Source: Xanthomonas prunicola (GTDB lineage Bacteria; Pseudomonadota; Gammaproteobacteria; Xanthomonadales; Xanthomonadaceae). Taken from it: DNA of 64,000 nt. The notes beneath the pieces are model-generated. The model had not been told where the DNA came from. It worked only from the letters and a program-made list of their open reading frames with translations, and searched no databases. Location: NCBI RefSeq assembly GCF_002846205.1, contig NZ_PHKV01000015.1, forward strand, positions 1 to 64,000, in the 5' to 3' direction. The position numbers and the translations under genes were made by a program. This document shows, piece by piece, positions 25,933-36,182 of the stretch (position 1 is the stretch's first letter; each line of letters opens with the position of its first letter).

Positions 25933-27155
25933 GCGAGTGCCTCGTGTTCGGAGAGCGGCAGACGGAAACCGACGCGCGCGCCGCTGCCTTCGGCGGGCAG
26001 CATCCACAACTCGCCTTGCAGGCGCTCGACGGTGGCATGCGACAGCGCCAGCCCAACGCCCATGCCGTCGTGCTTGCCGCTGTTGAACAAGGTGCCCGGC
26101 AGCATGGCTTGCGCGGTGTCGAAGCCGGGGCCGTAATCGCGCACCTCGCCGCTGAGATGGTCCTGCTCCACGCGCAGGGTCAGATCGATCTGCGGGCGCC
26201 CGGCGCGTTCGCCGGCATCGGCGGCATTGTTGAGCAGCACCATCAGCAGATGGCTGACGCCCGGCTGCAGCATCAGCCGCATCGGTGCGTCCTCGTTGCG
26301 GCGCAGCTCGATGGTAGGGCGTACCAGCCGCCATTGCTCCAGCACTTCCTGCACCGCCACTTCGCGGCTCAGGTGGCCGTTGTCGGCAGGCTGAGCCAGC
26401 GCCAGCACGCGCTCGTGGCACTGCACCAGCAGCTCGCGCAGCGTGTCCAGGTCTTCGCGCAGCTCGTTCTGGTCGCACTGGTCGGCAATGTCGTCGACCA
26501 GCAGCGTCATCGTGGCCAGTGGGGTGTTGAGTTCGTGCGCCACCGACGCTGCATGGGTGGCCAACGCCACGATGCCTTCGTTACGCGCGAAGCGCTCGCG
26601 CAGGGTGGAAATTTCGCGCTCGCGTTCGCGCATCGACAACGCCAACCGCGTGGCGAAGGCCAGCACCACCACCGTGGACAGCAGGAAATTGGCCGCCATG
26701 CCCCACATGTGCAAGGTGAGCGGGTCGAAGCCGCCGTAAGGCAGCGGTAGCCCGAACGCAGCACTGATGACATAGCCGGCAACGCACGAGGCCGCGACCG
26801 CCATCGCCCAGCTCAACGGCAGCGCCAACGCGGCCAGTGCGATCAGTACCAGGAACAACGAACCGAACGGATTGGCGATGCCGCCGCTCCAGCCCACCAT
26901 CCAGGTCAGCACCGTCACATCGACCAGAATGTGGCCGAACTCGGTAGCCGGGCTCACCGCACCGCGATGGGCGACACGCAGCTGCGCATACAGGTTGAAC
27001 ACCGCCAGCGCGGCGACACCGGCCCAAAGAGGCTGCTGCGGCAGGTTCAGACCCATCAGCCCGGTCGCGACCAGGATGGTGGCGGCCTGGCCGGCGGTGG
27101 CCAGCCAGCGCAGGCTGCACAGGGTCCGCAGGAAGGAAGCGTCGGAGCTATTCAT
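25929..27155 (-). CDS. regB: RegB/PrrB-type redox sensor histidine kinase
   Basis: A 408-residue membrane kinase with six hydrophobic segments in the first 180 residues. The quinone-binding redox box GGIANPF is at residues 91-97, the hallmark of RegB/PrrB. The H-box AHELNTPLATM carries H207, followed by the N-box LLNNAADAG and G boxes DYGPGFD and GMGVGLAL. It senses the ubiquinone pool in known relatives and phosphorylates RegA. A GTG at 27158 directly precedes the ATG at 27155. Confidence 0.92.
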   Translation of the reverse strand: MNSSDASFLRTLCSLRWLATAGQAATILVATGLMGLNLPQQPLWAGVAALAVFNLYAQLRVAHRGAVSPATEFGHILVDVTVLTWMVGWSGGIANPFGSLFLVLIALAALALPLSWAMAVAASCVAGYVISAAFGLPLPYGGFDPLTLHMWGMAANFLLSTVVVLAFATRLALSMREREREISTLRERFARNEGIVALATHAASVAHELNTPLATMTLLVDDIADQCDQNELREDLDTLRELLVQCHERVLALAQPADNGHLSREVAVQEVLEQWRLVRPTIELRRNEDAPMRLMLQPGVSHLLMVLLNNAADAGERAGRPQIDLTLRVEQDHLSGEVRDYGPGFDTAQAMLPGTLFNSGKHDGMGVGLALSHATVERLQGELWMLPAEGSGARVGFRLPLSEHEALA

Positions 27156-27275
27156 CACGGCAATCCTATGCGCTCACGGACGTGATGGCCTGCGACAAAC
27201 CGTCGCATCGGCCCGGATGGCGGCCCGCACGGCGCTTCAGCTGTGAGCGGACGACGGACAGGCTAAAATAGCGGC

Positions 27276-28541
27276 ATGTACGACGCCGTGACTCGCCCAA
27301 CCCCTCCCGCCGACGCCACCGCCTGGCCGCGCCGCATCACCCAGGCCGTCAAAATCGGCAGCGTGGTCGTGGGCGGCGGCCACCCGGTGGTCGTCCAATC
27401 GATGACCAACACCGACACTGCCGACATTGCCGGCAGCGTCAAGCAGGTGGCCGAGTTGTGGCGCGCCGGCTCGGAGATGGTGCGCCTGACCGTCAACAAT
27501 GCCGAGTCTGCTGCCGCCATCCCGCGCATCGTCGACAAGCTGCGCATGATGGGGATCGACGTACCGTTGATCGGCGACTTCCATTACAACGGCCATCAGT
27601 TGCTCGCGGCAGAGCCGGCCTGCGCCGAGGCGCTGGCCAAGTACCGCATCAATCCCGGCAATGTCGGTTTCGGCAAGAAGAAGGACCTGCAGTTCGCGCA
27701 GTTGATCGAGTTCGCGATCAAGTACGACAAGCCGGTGCGCATCGGCGCCAACTGGGGCTCGCTGGACCAGTCGCTGGCCACGCAGCTGATGGACGAAAAT
27801 TCGCAGCGCGAAACGCCGTGGGACGCCGGCCGCGTCTTGCGCGAGGCGCTGATCCGCTCGGCTGTGGATTCGGCCGAGCGTGCGGTGGAATTGGGCTTGC
27901 CGCGCGAGCGCATCATCCTGTCGGCCAAGGTGTCCGGCGTGCAGGAGCTGATCGCGGTGTATCGCGACATGGCCGCGCGCTGCGATTTCGCGCTGCATCT
28001 GGGCCTGACCGAAGCCGGTATCGGTAGCAAAGGCATTGTCGCCTCGGCGGCGGCACTGAGCGTGCTGCTGCAGGAAGGCATCGGCGACACCATCCGTATT
28101 TCGCTGACCCCGGAGCCGGGGCAGTCGCGTACCCAGGAAGTGATCGTCGCGCAGGAGCTGCTGCAGACCACCGGCCAACGTGCATTCACTCCGATGGTCA
28201 CCGCCTGCCCGGGTTGTGGCCGCACCACCTCCGAGTTCTTCCAGGAGCTGGCCGGGGTGGTGCAGAACCACGTGCGCGCCAAGATGCCGGAGTGGAAGAT
28301 TTCCAACCCCGGCGCCGAGAACATGACCCTGGCGGTGATGGGCTGCGTGGTCAACGGCCCGGGCGAATCGCGCCACGCCAATATCGGTATCTCGCTGCCA
28401 GGTACGGGCGAAGCGCCTTCGGCGCCGGTGTTCATCGATGGCGAAAAGAGCGTCACCCTGCGTGGCGAAAACATCGCCTACGAATTCATCGATTTGATCG
28501 ATCAGTACGTCGAACGCACCTATGTCCGCCGCGCCGGCTGA
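27276..28541 (+). CDS. ispG: HMBPP synthase (4-hydroxy-3-methylbut-2-enyl diphosphate synthase)
   Basis: A 421-residue [4Fe-4S] enzyme of the MEP isoprenoid pathway that reductively opens methylerythritol cyclodiphosphate. Visible: [20 protein letters not shown] at the N-terminus, the PGNVGFGKK region, and cluster cysteines in CPGCGR and CVVNGPGE. Its last 20 bp overlap the PAP2 gene in another frame, so the two are co-transcribed. Confidence 0.96.
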   Translation: MYDAVTRPTPPADATAWPRRITQAVKIGSVVVGGGHPVVVQSMTNTDTADIAGSVKQVAELWRAGSEMVRLTVNNAESAAAIPRIVDKLRMMGIDVPLIGDFHYNGHQLLAAEPACAEALAKYRINPGNVGFGKKKDLQFAQLIEFAIKYDKPVRIGANWGSLDQSLATQLMDENSQRETPWDAGRVLREALIRSAVDSAERAVELGLPRERIILSAKVSGVQELIAVYRDMAARCDFALHLGLTEAGIGSKGIVASAAALSVLLQEGIGDTIRISLTPEPGQSRTQEVIVAQELLQTTGQRAFTPMVTACPGCGRTTSEFFQELAGVVQNHVRAKMPEWKISNPGAENMTLAVMGCVVNGPGESRHANIGISLPGTGEAPSAPVFIDGEKSVTLRGENIAYEFIDLIDQYVERTYVRRAG

Positions 28542-29259
28542 ATCGCCGGCCGGCTTCAGCGCGTGGTTACGCATCAATGCATGGCGCATGGCGCTGCTGT
28601 TTGCCGGTGTGCTGCTGCCGCTAGGTCTGTTCGTAGACCTGGCCGATGAAGTGCATGCGCTGGAAAACGTCTATTTCGACGAACCCTTGCTGTGGAGTAT
28701 GCGCAGCATCGCCACGCCCGGGCTGGATACGTTTTTCGGGGTGATCTCCAAGGTGGGCTACCAGTACGGCGTGATCCCGATGGATATCGCGATCGTGCTG
28801 GTGCTGCTGGCGTCACGGCGCTGGCGCGAGGGCACCTTTGCAGCGCTGGGCTTCGGCGGTTCGGCGTTGTTGAACATGGGTGCCAAGCAGTTCTTTCAAC
28901 GCGACCGGCCCAGCCTGTGGGAGTCGATCGCACCGGAAAGCACCTTCAGTTTTCCCAGCGGGCATGCGATGGGCTCGATGACGCTCGTCGCAGTGGTCGT
29001 TGCGCTGGCCTGGAACACGCGCTGGCGCTGGCGGGTGACCATCGCCGCCAGCCTGTTCGCGGTGCTGGTCGGCGTGTCGCGAATCTACCTGGGCGTGCAT
29101 TACCCCTCCGACATCCTCGGCGGTTGGTCGGCCGCCTTGGTGTGGGTAGTGGGGCTGTATCTGGTGATGTTCCGCGGCGCGCGGCGACCGCACTGGCGCA
29201 CGCCGAGCGGTGGAGCGGTGGAGCGGCCTGGGCGCGTACCGTTCGCCGATCAAGAGTGA
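28522..29259 (+). CDS. PAP2-family membrane phosphatase
   Basis: A 245-residue membrane protein with about six helices and the three PAP2 motifs: [11 protein letters not shown] (K-x6-RP), FPSGHAMGS, and [16 protein letters not shown]. Such enzymes hydrolyse undecaprenyl or phosphatidyl phosphates on the periplasmic face. Since it overlaps ispG, a link to polyprenyl phosphate recycling is plausible, though lipid A or phosphatidate substrates are equally possible. Its end overlaps the convergent transporter gene by 10 bp. Confidence 0.88.
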   Translation: MSAAPAESPAGFSAWLRINAWRMALLFAGVLLPLGLFVDLADEVHALENVYFDEPLLWSMRSIATPGLDTFFGVISKVGYQYGVIPMDIAIVLVLLASRRWREGTFAALGFGGSALLNMGAKQFFQRDRPSLWESIAPESTFSFPSGHAMGSMTLVAVVVALAWNTRWRWRVTIAASLFAVLVGVSRIYLGVHYPSDILGGWSAALVWVVGLYLVMFRGARRPHWRTPSGGAVERPGRVPFADQE

Positions 29260-30533
29260 CGGGTACGCTCTCGTTGCGATAGCCGGGCGCCAACGATGGC
29301 TCCGATAGATGCCAGCAAAATCACGTAATACGCTGGCCCCATCGGGTGCTGCTTGAGTAGCATCACTACGAGCAGCGGGGTCAGGCCGCCGAACACGGCA
29401 TAACCCAGGTTGTAGGCGAACGAGACACCGGACAGACGAACGACCGGTGGGAACGCTTCGACCATCACCCGTGGAATCGCACCCAGCACACCCAGCGCAG
29501 CGCCGAGCAGGGCATACAGCGGGAACAGGAGGTGCGGGTCGCCCGCCAGCCGATAGAACAGCCATGCGCTGATGCCCAGAAACACGCTGCCGGCCAGCAG
29601 AACACGTCCGTTGCCCCAGCGGTCAGACAGCGCGCCGGCGACCACCGAACCGATCGCCTGCAGCAGCACTGCCAGAAGATTGGCCTGCAACGCGACTGGC
29701 GCCGGATAGCCATACGCGCTTTGCAGCAGCGTGGGTGTCATCAGCGACACCACCAGCACTGCGGCCGCGATCACCCAGGTCAGCCACAACGCCAGTGCCA
29801 GGCTGCGCGGATGATCGCGCAGCACCACCTTCAGTGGCGTCTCGCGCGCCAATGCGCGCATGGCGACCAGCTCGGCGAACACCGGCGTTTCATGCAGCCA
29901 GCGCCGCAAATACACCGACAGCAGGCCGAAGATGCCGCCGGCCAGAAACGGTAGGCGCCACGCGTAGTCGACAATTTCAGACGCAGTGAACGTGCGGTTG
30001 AGCGCGCCGGCGCACAGTGACCCGAGCAGCACGCCGGCAGCCAGACCGGCGGTCAAGGTGCCGCAGGCCAGCCCTCTGTGCCGCACAGGAACGTGCTCTG
30101 CCACGAACACCCACGCGCTGGGCACTTCGCCACCGATGGCTGCGCCCTGCAGTAGGCGCATCGTCAACAGCAGTAGCGGCGCGACGATGCCGATCTGTGC
30201 GTAAGTTGGCAGCACGCCGATGGCAAGCGTGGGCAAGGCCATCAATCCGATGCTCAGCGCGAACATGCGTTTGCGGCCGAGCAGGTCGCCGAAGTGCGCC
30301 ATCACGATGCCGCCCAACGGGCGGATCAGGTAGCCGGCAGCAAAGATGCCGAACGTCTGTAGCTGCCGCATCCACTCCGGAATGCCTAGCGGAAAGAACA
30401 ACTCGCCGAGCACCTTCGCGAAAAAAATGAAGATGATGAAGTCGTAGAACTCCAGCGCGCCGCCCAGCGCGGACAAGCCCAGCGTTTTGTAGTCGTTGCC
30501 GGTGAGCTGTGCTGGCGGGGCGTCGGTGGTCAT
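29250..30533 (-). CDS. MFS transporter, metabolite:H+ symporter (MHS) type
   Basis: A 427-residue inner-membrane transporter with 12 predicted helices. LGLSALGGALEFYDFIIFIFF, RPLGGIVMAHFGDLLGRKRMF (loop 2-3) and RLLQGAAIGGEVPSAWVFVAEHVP are characteristic of the MHS group (ProP, KgtP, ShiA, citrate carriers). The substrate is probably an organic acid or compatible solute; sequence alone does not decide it. The gene stands alone with the convergent PAP2 gene at its 3' end. Confidence 0.88.
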   Translation of the reverse strand: MTTDAPPAQLTGNDYKTLGLSALGGALEFYDFIIFIFFAKVLGELFFPLGIPEWMRQLQTFGIFAAGYLIRPLGGIVMAHFGDLLGRKRMFALSIGLMALPTLAIGVLPTYAQIGIVAPLLLLTMRLLQGAAIGGEVPSAWVFVAEHVPVRHRGLACGTLTAGLAAGVLLGSLCAGALNRTFTASEIVDYAWRLPFLAGGIFGLLSVYLRRWLHETPVFAELVAMRALARETPLKVVLRDHPRSLALALWLTWVIAAAVLVVSLMTPTLLQSAYGYPAPVALQANLLAVLLQAIGSVVAGALSDRWGNGRVLLAGSVFLGISAWLFYRLAGDPHLLFPLYALLGAALGVLGAIPRVMVEAFPPVVRLSGVSFAYNLGYAVFGGLTPLLVVMLLKQHPMGPAYYVILLASIGAIVGARLSQRERTRHS

Positions 30534-30728
30534 GCAGTCGCATCCTGTTGCGGGTGGCGACGCATTGCCATTGAAGCGTAGTAATGCGCCGAGGATCCAA
30601 TGCTAGCCGCCATGCGGGGCCGTCGCTACGTCGTTCCCGCGAGGCAATGCCGATAGGGCCCATAAGACCTCACGCGAACACGCTTGCGTGCTTCGGCCAT
30701 CGCGCGTTGTCTGGGTTTTTGTCGCAAA

Positions 30729-31421
30729 TCAATCGGACACGCTTGCCAACGCCGCTGCTTCGGCGTGCAGTGCAGTGGTGTCGAACAACGGCAGCTGCGC
30801 ATCGGTGCTGTCGACCAGCAGCGAAATCTCGGTACAGCCCAGGATGATCGCTTGCGCGCCGTGCTGGCCGAGGTCGGCCATGACCTGGCGGAAGTACGTG
30901 CGCGATTCGGGCTTGATCACGCCCCGGCAGAGTTCGTCGTAGATCACCCGATGCAGCACTTCGCATGCCTCGGCCGGCGGTATTAGCACATCCAGGCTGC
31001 GCGCTTGCAGGCGTTCGCGATAGAACGGCTGCTCCATGGTGAAGCGCGTACCGAGCAGGCCAACGCGGGCGATGCCCGCCGCCAGCAAGGCATCGGCGGT
31101 GGCATCGGCGATATGCAGCAAGGGCAGTGGCGTTGCAGCGATGATTGCATTGGCGACGCAATGCATGGTGTTGGTGCACAGCACGATGAAGTCCGCGCCG
31201 CCGGCGTGCAGCGAACGCGCGGCGGCCGCCATCTCGCGTCCGGCGCCTTCCCAGTCGCCGGCGTGCTGCAGGCGTTCGATATCGTGGAAGTCGACGCTGT
31301 ACAGCAACAGTCGGGCCGAATGCAGCCCGCCACGTTCGCGGCGGATGGCCTGATTGATATGGCGGTAGTAGGACAGGGTGGACTCCCAGCTCATGCCGCC
31401 GATCATCCCGATGGTTTTCAC
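30729..31421 (-). CDS. Aspartate/glutamate racemase family protein
   Basis: A 230-residue cofactor-independent racemase of the YgeA/Asp-racemase type. The two catalytic cysteines sit in VLCTNTMH (about residue 84) and ILGCTEI (about residue 192); the N-terminus MKTIGMIGGMSWEST is typical. I use GTG at 31421, with AGGA eight bases upstream, because it restores the complete first beta strand that an internal ATG would cut. It probably makes D-amino acids for wall or signalling use. Confidence 0.85.
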   Translation of the reverse strand: MKTIGMIGGMSWESTLSYYRHINQAIRRERGGLHSARLLLYSVDFHDIERLQHAGDWEGAGREMAAAARSLHAGGADFIVLCTNTMHCVANAIIAATPLPLLHIADATADALLAAGIARVGLLGTRFTMEQPFYRERLQARSLDVLIPPAEACEVLHRVIYDELCRGVIKPESRTYFRQVMADLGQHGAQAIILGCTEISLLVDSTDAQLPLFDTTALHAEAAALASVSD

Positions 31422-31611
31422 GTGCAGTGTCCTGGTGCAAGCGGGTTCGTCTGCATGGTCGCATACGATCTCGGTGGCATGACCCCAGTGACGAAGAGGC
31501 CGCCGACGAACGCTCAGTGCGCGACAACGCAACCGCTGCAGATGTGGTACGGGTGGTGAAGCATGCGGCGGCGCGCGTTACACCCACATGTATCGCGTCA
31601 ACGCTGCTGCG

Positions 31612-32520
31612 TCACTCGCCCGGCTTTGCCCCCTCCACCGGCGCATGCGTGGCAGCGCGGCGTGCCAGCACGGTTTCGCGGTGGGCGATGTAGACGTTGG
31701 CGCCGATGATGATGGCCGCGCCGATCACGGTGTGGCGTTCGATCGTCTCGCCGAACAGCCACCAGCCCAGCAATGCCACCAGCGGCAGTTGCATGAAGCT
31801 GATCGGCTGCAATGCAGAGACTTCGCCCAGCTTGAGCGCGCGGGTCCAGAACAATTGCCCGGCGGTACCGAAGATACCGGTGGCCACCAACCACACCCAA
31901 TCGATCCCCTGCGGCCAGGTCCACTGGAACAGCGCCGGAATCAGCGACATGGGCACCCAGAAGACATAGGTGTAGAACACCACGGTGTCGGAGTCGTCGC
32001 TGCGCGAGAGCTGCTTGATCTGGATCGCGACGATGGCGCTGATCACCGCAGCCAGCAGCGCAATCAACAGGCCGGGCGTGAACGTTGACGAGCCCGGCCG
32101 CAAAATCACCAGCACGCCGACAAAACCCGCCGCCACCGCCAGCCAGCGACGCAGCCGTACCTGCTCATGCAGCCAGATCACTGCCAGCACGGTGACAAAC
32201 AATGGGGTGGCGTAGGAGAGCGAGATGGCCTGCGACAATGGCAGATGGCCGATCGCCCAGAACCCGCACAGCATCGAGGCCAGGCCGATGAGTGTGCGTG
32301 CCAGATATCGCGGCAATTGCCGCGTGCGCGGCAGCGGCTTGCCTGCCCGCACGATCAACGGCAGCAATGCCAACAACCCGAAGGCATTGCGGAAAAACGC
32401 GATCTCGGTCGTCGCAATCGTGCTCGATGCCAGACGGATGGTGATCGCCATCAAACCGAAGGCGAAGGTACTGGTGAGCATCCACAGCGCGGCACGCCGC
32501 GATACCTGCGCTGGCGTCAC
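31612..32520 (-). CDS. EamA/DMT-family drug/metabolite transporter
   Basis: A 302-residue inner-membrane protein with ten hydrophobic segments in two EamA repeats ([20 protein letters not shown] in the first, [25 protein letters not shown] in the second). The GTG start at 32520 overlaps the murB stop (GTGA), so it ends the pyrD-murB operon. Exporters of this family handle amino acids or metabolites; substrate is unknown. Confidence 0.85.
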   Translation of the reverse strand: MTPAQVSRRAALWMLTSTFAFGLMAITIRLASSTIATTEIAFFRNAFGLLALLPLIVRAGKPLPRTRQLPRYLARTLIGLASMLCGFWAIGHLPLSQAISLSYATPLFVTVLAVIWLHEQVRLRRWLAVAAGFVGVLVILRPGSSTFTPGLLIALLAAVISAIVAIQIKQLSRSDDSDTVVFYTYVFWVPMSLIPALFQWTWPQGIDWVWLVATGIFGTAGQLFWTRALKLGEVSALQPISFMQLPLVALLGWWLFGETIERHTVIGAAIIIGANVYIAHRETVLARRAATHAPVEGAKPGE

Positions 32521-33569
32521 CAATGCGCCCCGATGATGCGCGGTTCCGGTTCCAGGATCACCGAATAACGCTCGCGCACCGATTCGGCGATGCGTCGCGC
32601 GAAGTCCAGCAGCTGCGCGCCGCTGGCGGTGCCGTAATTGACCAGCACCAGGGCATGCTTGGGCGACACGCCGGCGTCGCCTTCGCGTTTGCCTTTCCAG
32701 CCGCACTGCTCGATCAGCCAGGCAGCCGACAATTTGCCCTGACCTGCATGCTCGCCTGGATACACCGGCATGTCGGCAAAGCTGGCTTGCAACGCAGCGA
32801 TCTGTTCGCTCGGCAGCAGTGGGTTCTTGAAAAAGCTGCCTGCATTGCCGAGCACATCCGGGTCGGGCAACTTGCGGCGACGGATATTGATCACCGCCTG
32901 CGCGACATCTGCCGCGCCCGCCAGTTCGGCGCCCATGCTCGCCAGTTCCTCGCGGATGCCGGCGTAGTCCAGCCGCAGTTCGTGCAGCAGCGGCAGATTG
33001 AATTCCACCGCCACGATCAGATAACGCTCGGGTTGCTGCTTGAACACGCTGTCGCGATAACCGAACGCGCAGTCGGCCGCATTCAGCCGCACGAACTGCT
33101 GGCTGTGCCGATCGAAGGCTTCCACCACGTGGATGAAGTCGCTCACCTGCGCGCCGTACGCTCCGATATTCTGGATCGGGCAGGCGCCTACAGTGCCCGG
33201 AATCAAGGCCAGATTTTCCAGCCCCGACAACCCTTGCTGCAGCGAGTACAGCACCAGCGCATGCCAATTCACGCCTGCGCCGGCACGCACGATGGCGTGG
33301 TCGGCATGATGCGCGATGATGGCGGTGTCGCGGTTGTCGAAACACAGCACGCAGCCCGGCGGGTCGCCAGCCAGCAAGACATTGCTGCCGCTGCCCAGCA
33401 CCAGCAGTGGCTGGTCGACGATCTCCGGCGCGGCCAGTGCCTGCGGCAATGCCTCGGGCGTGTGGACGCTGAGCAACCAACGCGCCGTGGCATCGACATG
33501 GAAGGTATTGAGTGCGCGCAGCGGCGCATGTTCGCGCAGCTGCCAGCCCGCTTGCGTGGTATCGCTCAT
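32517..33569 (-). CDS. murB: UDP-N-acetylenolpyruvoylglucosamine reductase
   Basis: A 350-residue FAD enzyme making UDP-MurNAc for peptidoglycan. The FAD-binding part shows [20 protein letters not shown] and [24 protein letters not shown]; the catalytic serine lies in [10 protein letters not shown], and the C-terminus has the [12 protein letters not shown] segment of type I MurB. ATG at 33569 overlaps the pyrD stop (ATGA). Linked translation with pyrD and eamA is likely. Confidence 0.95.
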   Translation of the reverse strand: MSDTTQAGWQLREHAPLRALNTFHVDATARWLLSVHTPEALPQALAAPEIVDQPLLVLGSGSNVLLAGDPPGCVLCFDNRDTAIIAHHADHAIVRAGAGVNWHALVLYSLQQGLSGLENLALIPGTVGACPIQNIGAYGAQVSDFIHVVEAFDRHSQQFVRLNAADCAFGYRDSVFKQQPERYLIVAVEFNLPLLHELRLDYAGIREELASMGAELAGAADVAQAVINIRRRKLPDPDVLGNAGSFFKNPLLPSEQIAALQASFADMPVYPGEHAGQGKLSAAWLIEQCGWKGKREGDAGVSPKHALVLVNYGTASGAQLLDFARRIAESVRERYSVILEPEPRIIGAHW

Positions 33570-34621
33570 AACGGCGATACCGCACCGCCGCTGGGTGCTT
33601 CGCGGCGGCGCCGGATTGCGTTGACGCATTCACCGATGAGCTGCGGGCCGCGATACACCAACCCGCTGTAGCACTGCACCAGGCTCGCACCGGCCGCCAT
33701 CTTGGCCACCGCATCCGCGCCGGAGTTGATGCCGCCCACGCCGATCAACGGAATCGATTCGGGCAGGCGCGCGCGCAAACGTCGCAGCACCAGGGTGGCT
33801 TGCGCCAGCAGCGGCGCACCGGACAGGCCGCCGGCTTCGGCAGCCAACGGGTGATTGGCGATCAAGGTGCGCGTCACCGTGGTGTTGGTGGCGATCACGC
33901 CGTCCACCGCCAGGTCGGCCAGCACGCGTGCGGCGGCATCGATGTCGCGGTCGTTGAGGTCGGGCGCGACCTTCACCAGCATCGGCACGCGCTTGCCGTG
34001 CTGTGCGCCCAGTGCTTCCTGGGTTTCGCGCAAGTCGGAAATCAGGCGCCGCAGCGATTGCTCTTCCTGCAACTCGCGCAACCCGGCGGTATTGGGCGAA
34101 GAGATATTGACCGTGATGTAGTCGGCCAGCGGATACACGCGCTCCATGCAGTAACGGTAATCGCTGGTGGCCTCTTCGTTGGGCGTGTCCTTGTTCTTGC
34201 CGATGTTGATGCCGAGCAGGCCGCCAGTGCGACGCGCGCGCTGGACGTTGGCTACCAGCGCATCCACACCGAGATTGTTGAAGCCCATGCGGTTGATGAC
34301 CGCCTGGTATTCGGGCAACCGGAACATGCGCGGTTTCGGGTTGCCTTCCTGCGCGCGCGGCGTCACCGTGCCGATTTCGACAAAGCCAAAGCCAAGCGCA
34401 AGCAGCGCATCAATGTGCTCGCCGTTCTTGTCCAGCCCGGCACCCAGCCCGACCGGGTTGGGGAACATCAAGCCGAAGGCCGGCGTGGGCAGCGGTACCG
34501 GGCGCCTGGCCAGCAGCGACGTGGTGCCGGTGCGGTAGGCCGTGTCGATGGAACGCAATGCCAGCGCGTGGGCGCGCTCGGCATCGAGAGAAAACAGGAA
34601 GGGGCGGGCAAGCGAATACAT
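33566..34621 (-). CDS. pyrD: Dihydroorotate dehydrogenase (quinone), class 2
   Basis: A 351-residue membrane-associated FMN enzyme oxidising dihydroorotate to orotate with quinone in pyrimidine synthesis. Marks: N-terminal amphipathic [52 protein letters not shown] with the catalytic serine, and [30 protein letters not shown] near the end. It follows the methyltransferase stop by five bases and overlaps murB. Confidence 0.96.
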   Translation of the reverse strand: MYSLARPFLFSLDAERAHALALRSIDTAYRTGTTSLLARRPVPLPTPAFGLMFPNPVGLGAGLDKNGEHIDALLALGFGFVEIGTVTPRAQEGNPKPRMFRLPEYQAVINRMGFNNLGVDALVANVQRARRTGGLLGINIGKNKDTPNEEATSDYRYCMERVYPLADYITVNISSPNTAGLRELQEEQSLRRLISDLRETQEALGAQHGKRVPMLVKVAPDLNDRDIDAAARVLADLAVDGVIATNTTVTRTLIANHPLAAEAGGLSGAPLLAQATLVLRRLRARLPESIPLIGVGGINSGADAVAKMAAGASLVQCYSGLVYRGPQLIGECVNAIRRRREAPSGGAVSPL

Positions 34622-34626
34622 GCGGG

Positions 34627-35394
34627 TTAGTTCAATCTCCCGGCGAAAACGCGGGTTTGGTATTGGAAGTCGATCAGGCCATCGTGCGCATACGCATCGA
34701 ACAGCGTGCGCAGCGCGGCGAGCATCGGGGCATGACGTGGGTCGTGCGCAAGCGGGGCATAGGAAGACGACAGCAGGCGGCCGCGCAAGCCGTCGAAGTC
34801 CAGCCGCTGCACATTCGGGAAGCGTGCCGTCGCACGGAACCCCTCGCCGAACCAGGCCTGCATGGTGGCGTCGTCCTGATAACGCTCGGCCACTGCGGAA
34901 TAGTCGGTCCCGTAATCCAGCAGCAGCTGCTCGTAGCCGCGTAGAAACGCAGTGCTGTCCAGCTCGCGTGAGTTCCAGTACACCACCGCCAGCCCGCCGG
35001 GTTGCAGGATGCGCGCCCATTCGCTGCGCACGGCCTGCGTGTCGAACCAGTGGAAGGCCTGCGCCGCAGACACCATGCCGACGCTGGCATCGGCCAGTCC
35101 GGTGGCTTCGGCAGTTCCGCCGATTGCTTGAAACTTGGGGAATTCCGCCAGCCACTGCAGCGCGGCTTCGCGCATGGCCGGGTTGGGCTCTACCGCGGTG
35201 ACCGCATACCCGGCTTCCAGAAACAGGCGACTGGAAATGCCGGTGCCGGCGCCGATATCGGCGACCGTCGCCGCAGGCGTCACGCCCAGTTCTTCATGCA
35301 GCCAGCGCAGCAACTGCGGCGGATAACTTGGCCGGTAGCGCACGTAGGCTGCCACGCGGTCGTTGAAGCGCTGGGCGGAGGAGGGCGCGGCCAT
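34627..35394 (-). CDS. SAM-dependent methyltransferase, class I
   Basis: A 255-residue cytosolic methyltransferase. Motif I is VADIGAGTG, the acidic end of strand 2 is AVEPNPAMR, and the AQAFHWFD segment resembles the UbiE/TylF-like methyltransferase 11 family and the yeast trans-aconitate type. Substrate is unknown. It sits 2 bp after the DUF4190 stop and 5 bp before pyrD, so it belongs to the same minus-strand transcript. Confidence 0.8.
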   Translation of the reverse strand: MAAPSSAQRFNDRVAAYVRYRPSYPPQLLRWLHEELGVTPAATVADIGAGTGISSRLFLEAGYAVTAVEPNPAMREAALQWLAEFPKFQAIGGTAEATGLADASVGMVSAAQAFHWFDTQAVRSEWARILQPGGLAVVYWNSRELDSTAFLRGYEQLLLDYGTDYSAVAERYQDDATMQAWFGEGFRATARFPNVQRLDFDGLRGRLLSSSYAPLAHDPRHAPMLAALRTLFDAYAHDGLIDFQYQTRVFAGRLN

Positions 35395-35396
35395 AC

Positions 35397-35681
35397 TCAA
35401 CTGTGGGCAGCCGCGAGCCAGGCCAGGCCGCCGAAGAACAGCAGGAAAAACCCGATTCCCACCACCCACAGCGCCACGGCCAGCCAGCCCATGATCAGGC
35501 CGCCGATGGCCAGGCCGTCGCCGTCCAGGCCTTGCGGATTGCGGCGGATTTCCGCCCGCGCCAGATGGCCGGTAATGATGGCGCAGATGCTGCCCAGGAA
35601 CGGGATCAGCGTCCAGCCGAGAATGCCTGCGACCAGGCTGACGATCGCCATGGCGCTGGTCTGTCGAACCACAACGTTCAT
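35397..35681 (-). CDS. DUF4190-type small membrane protein
   Basis: A 94-residue protein with two long transmembrane helices around a short loop: AIVSLVAGILGWTLIPFLGSICAIITGHLARAEIRRN, then GDGLAIGGLIMGWLAVAL. This is the DUF4190 pattern. Function unknown. AAAGGAG (35694-35688) precedes two consecutive ATGs; the second (35681) has the better six-base spacing. It is first in the run to eamA. Confidence 0.8.
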   Translation of the reverse strand: MNVVVRQTSAMAIVSLVAGILGWTLIPFLGSICAIITGHLARAEIRRNPQGLDGDGLAIGGLIMGWLAVALWVVGIGFFLLFFGGLAWLAAAHS

Positions 35682-35694
35682 CATGGACTCCTTT

Positions 35695-36182
35695 GAGGGC
35701 GGGCAGCAGAGGGCTGGCGTCGCACGATTATCCCAGAGCCGCCGGGCAAAAGGCGTGCCGTTTGCGGCGAAAGGCAGGTGCGGAGGCTGGTTTGGCGGGT
35801 GAGAGCGGGCGAAATAGCCGCTGGTGCAGGCGTATGGCGTGGTATGTCTGTTGAAGCGGCTCCTTCCGGGCACGCTGGCGGCCGGCAGCGCCGAGCCAGC
35901 GCGGCGTGGTTTGCGCTGCGGAAGGCCATCCGGGCGACTTGCCGCCGCCTTGCACTGCTGAGAGTAAATGCACGGCTTCCGGCAAGAAACGACCCGCTCT
36001 GCAGAGCGGCCCGACACTTGGTGTCGCGCGGAGCCGTCGATGTCCCCGGCTTTGCGCTGGCATTGCGAGAGCCGCAACTGGGCGAGTGCGGCCCATGGCC
36101 AATATGGGCTGCTGCAGTAGGGCAGCCTCATCTCAGTAATGCATCGCGCCGAGCGAGTGCCCGGCGCGCCTGCTCGCGTCAA
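35695..36182. other. Intergenic, no gene seen
   Basis: About 490 bp between the DUF4190 ribosome site and the ALDH stop, holding the promoter of the minus-strand operon. Open frames on both strands look like GC shadows. No hairpin or RNA stands out. Confidence 0.35.
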
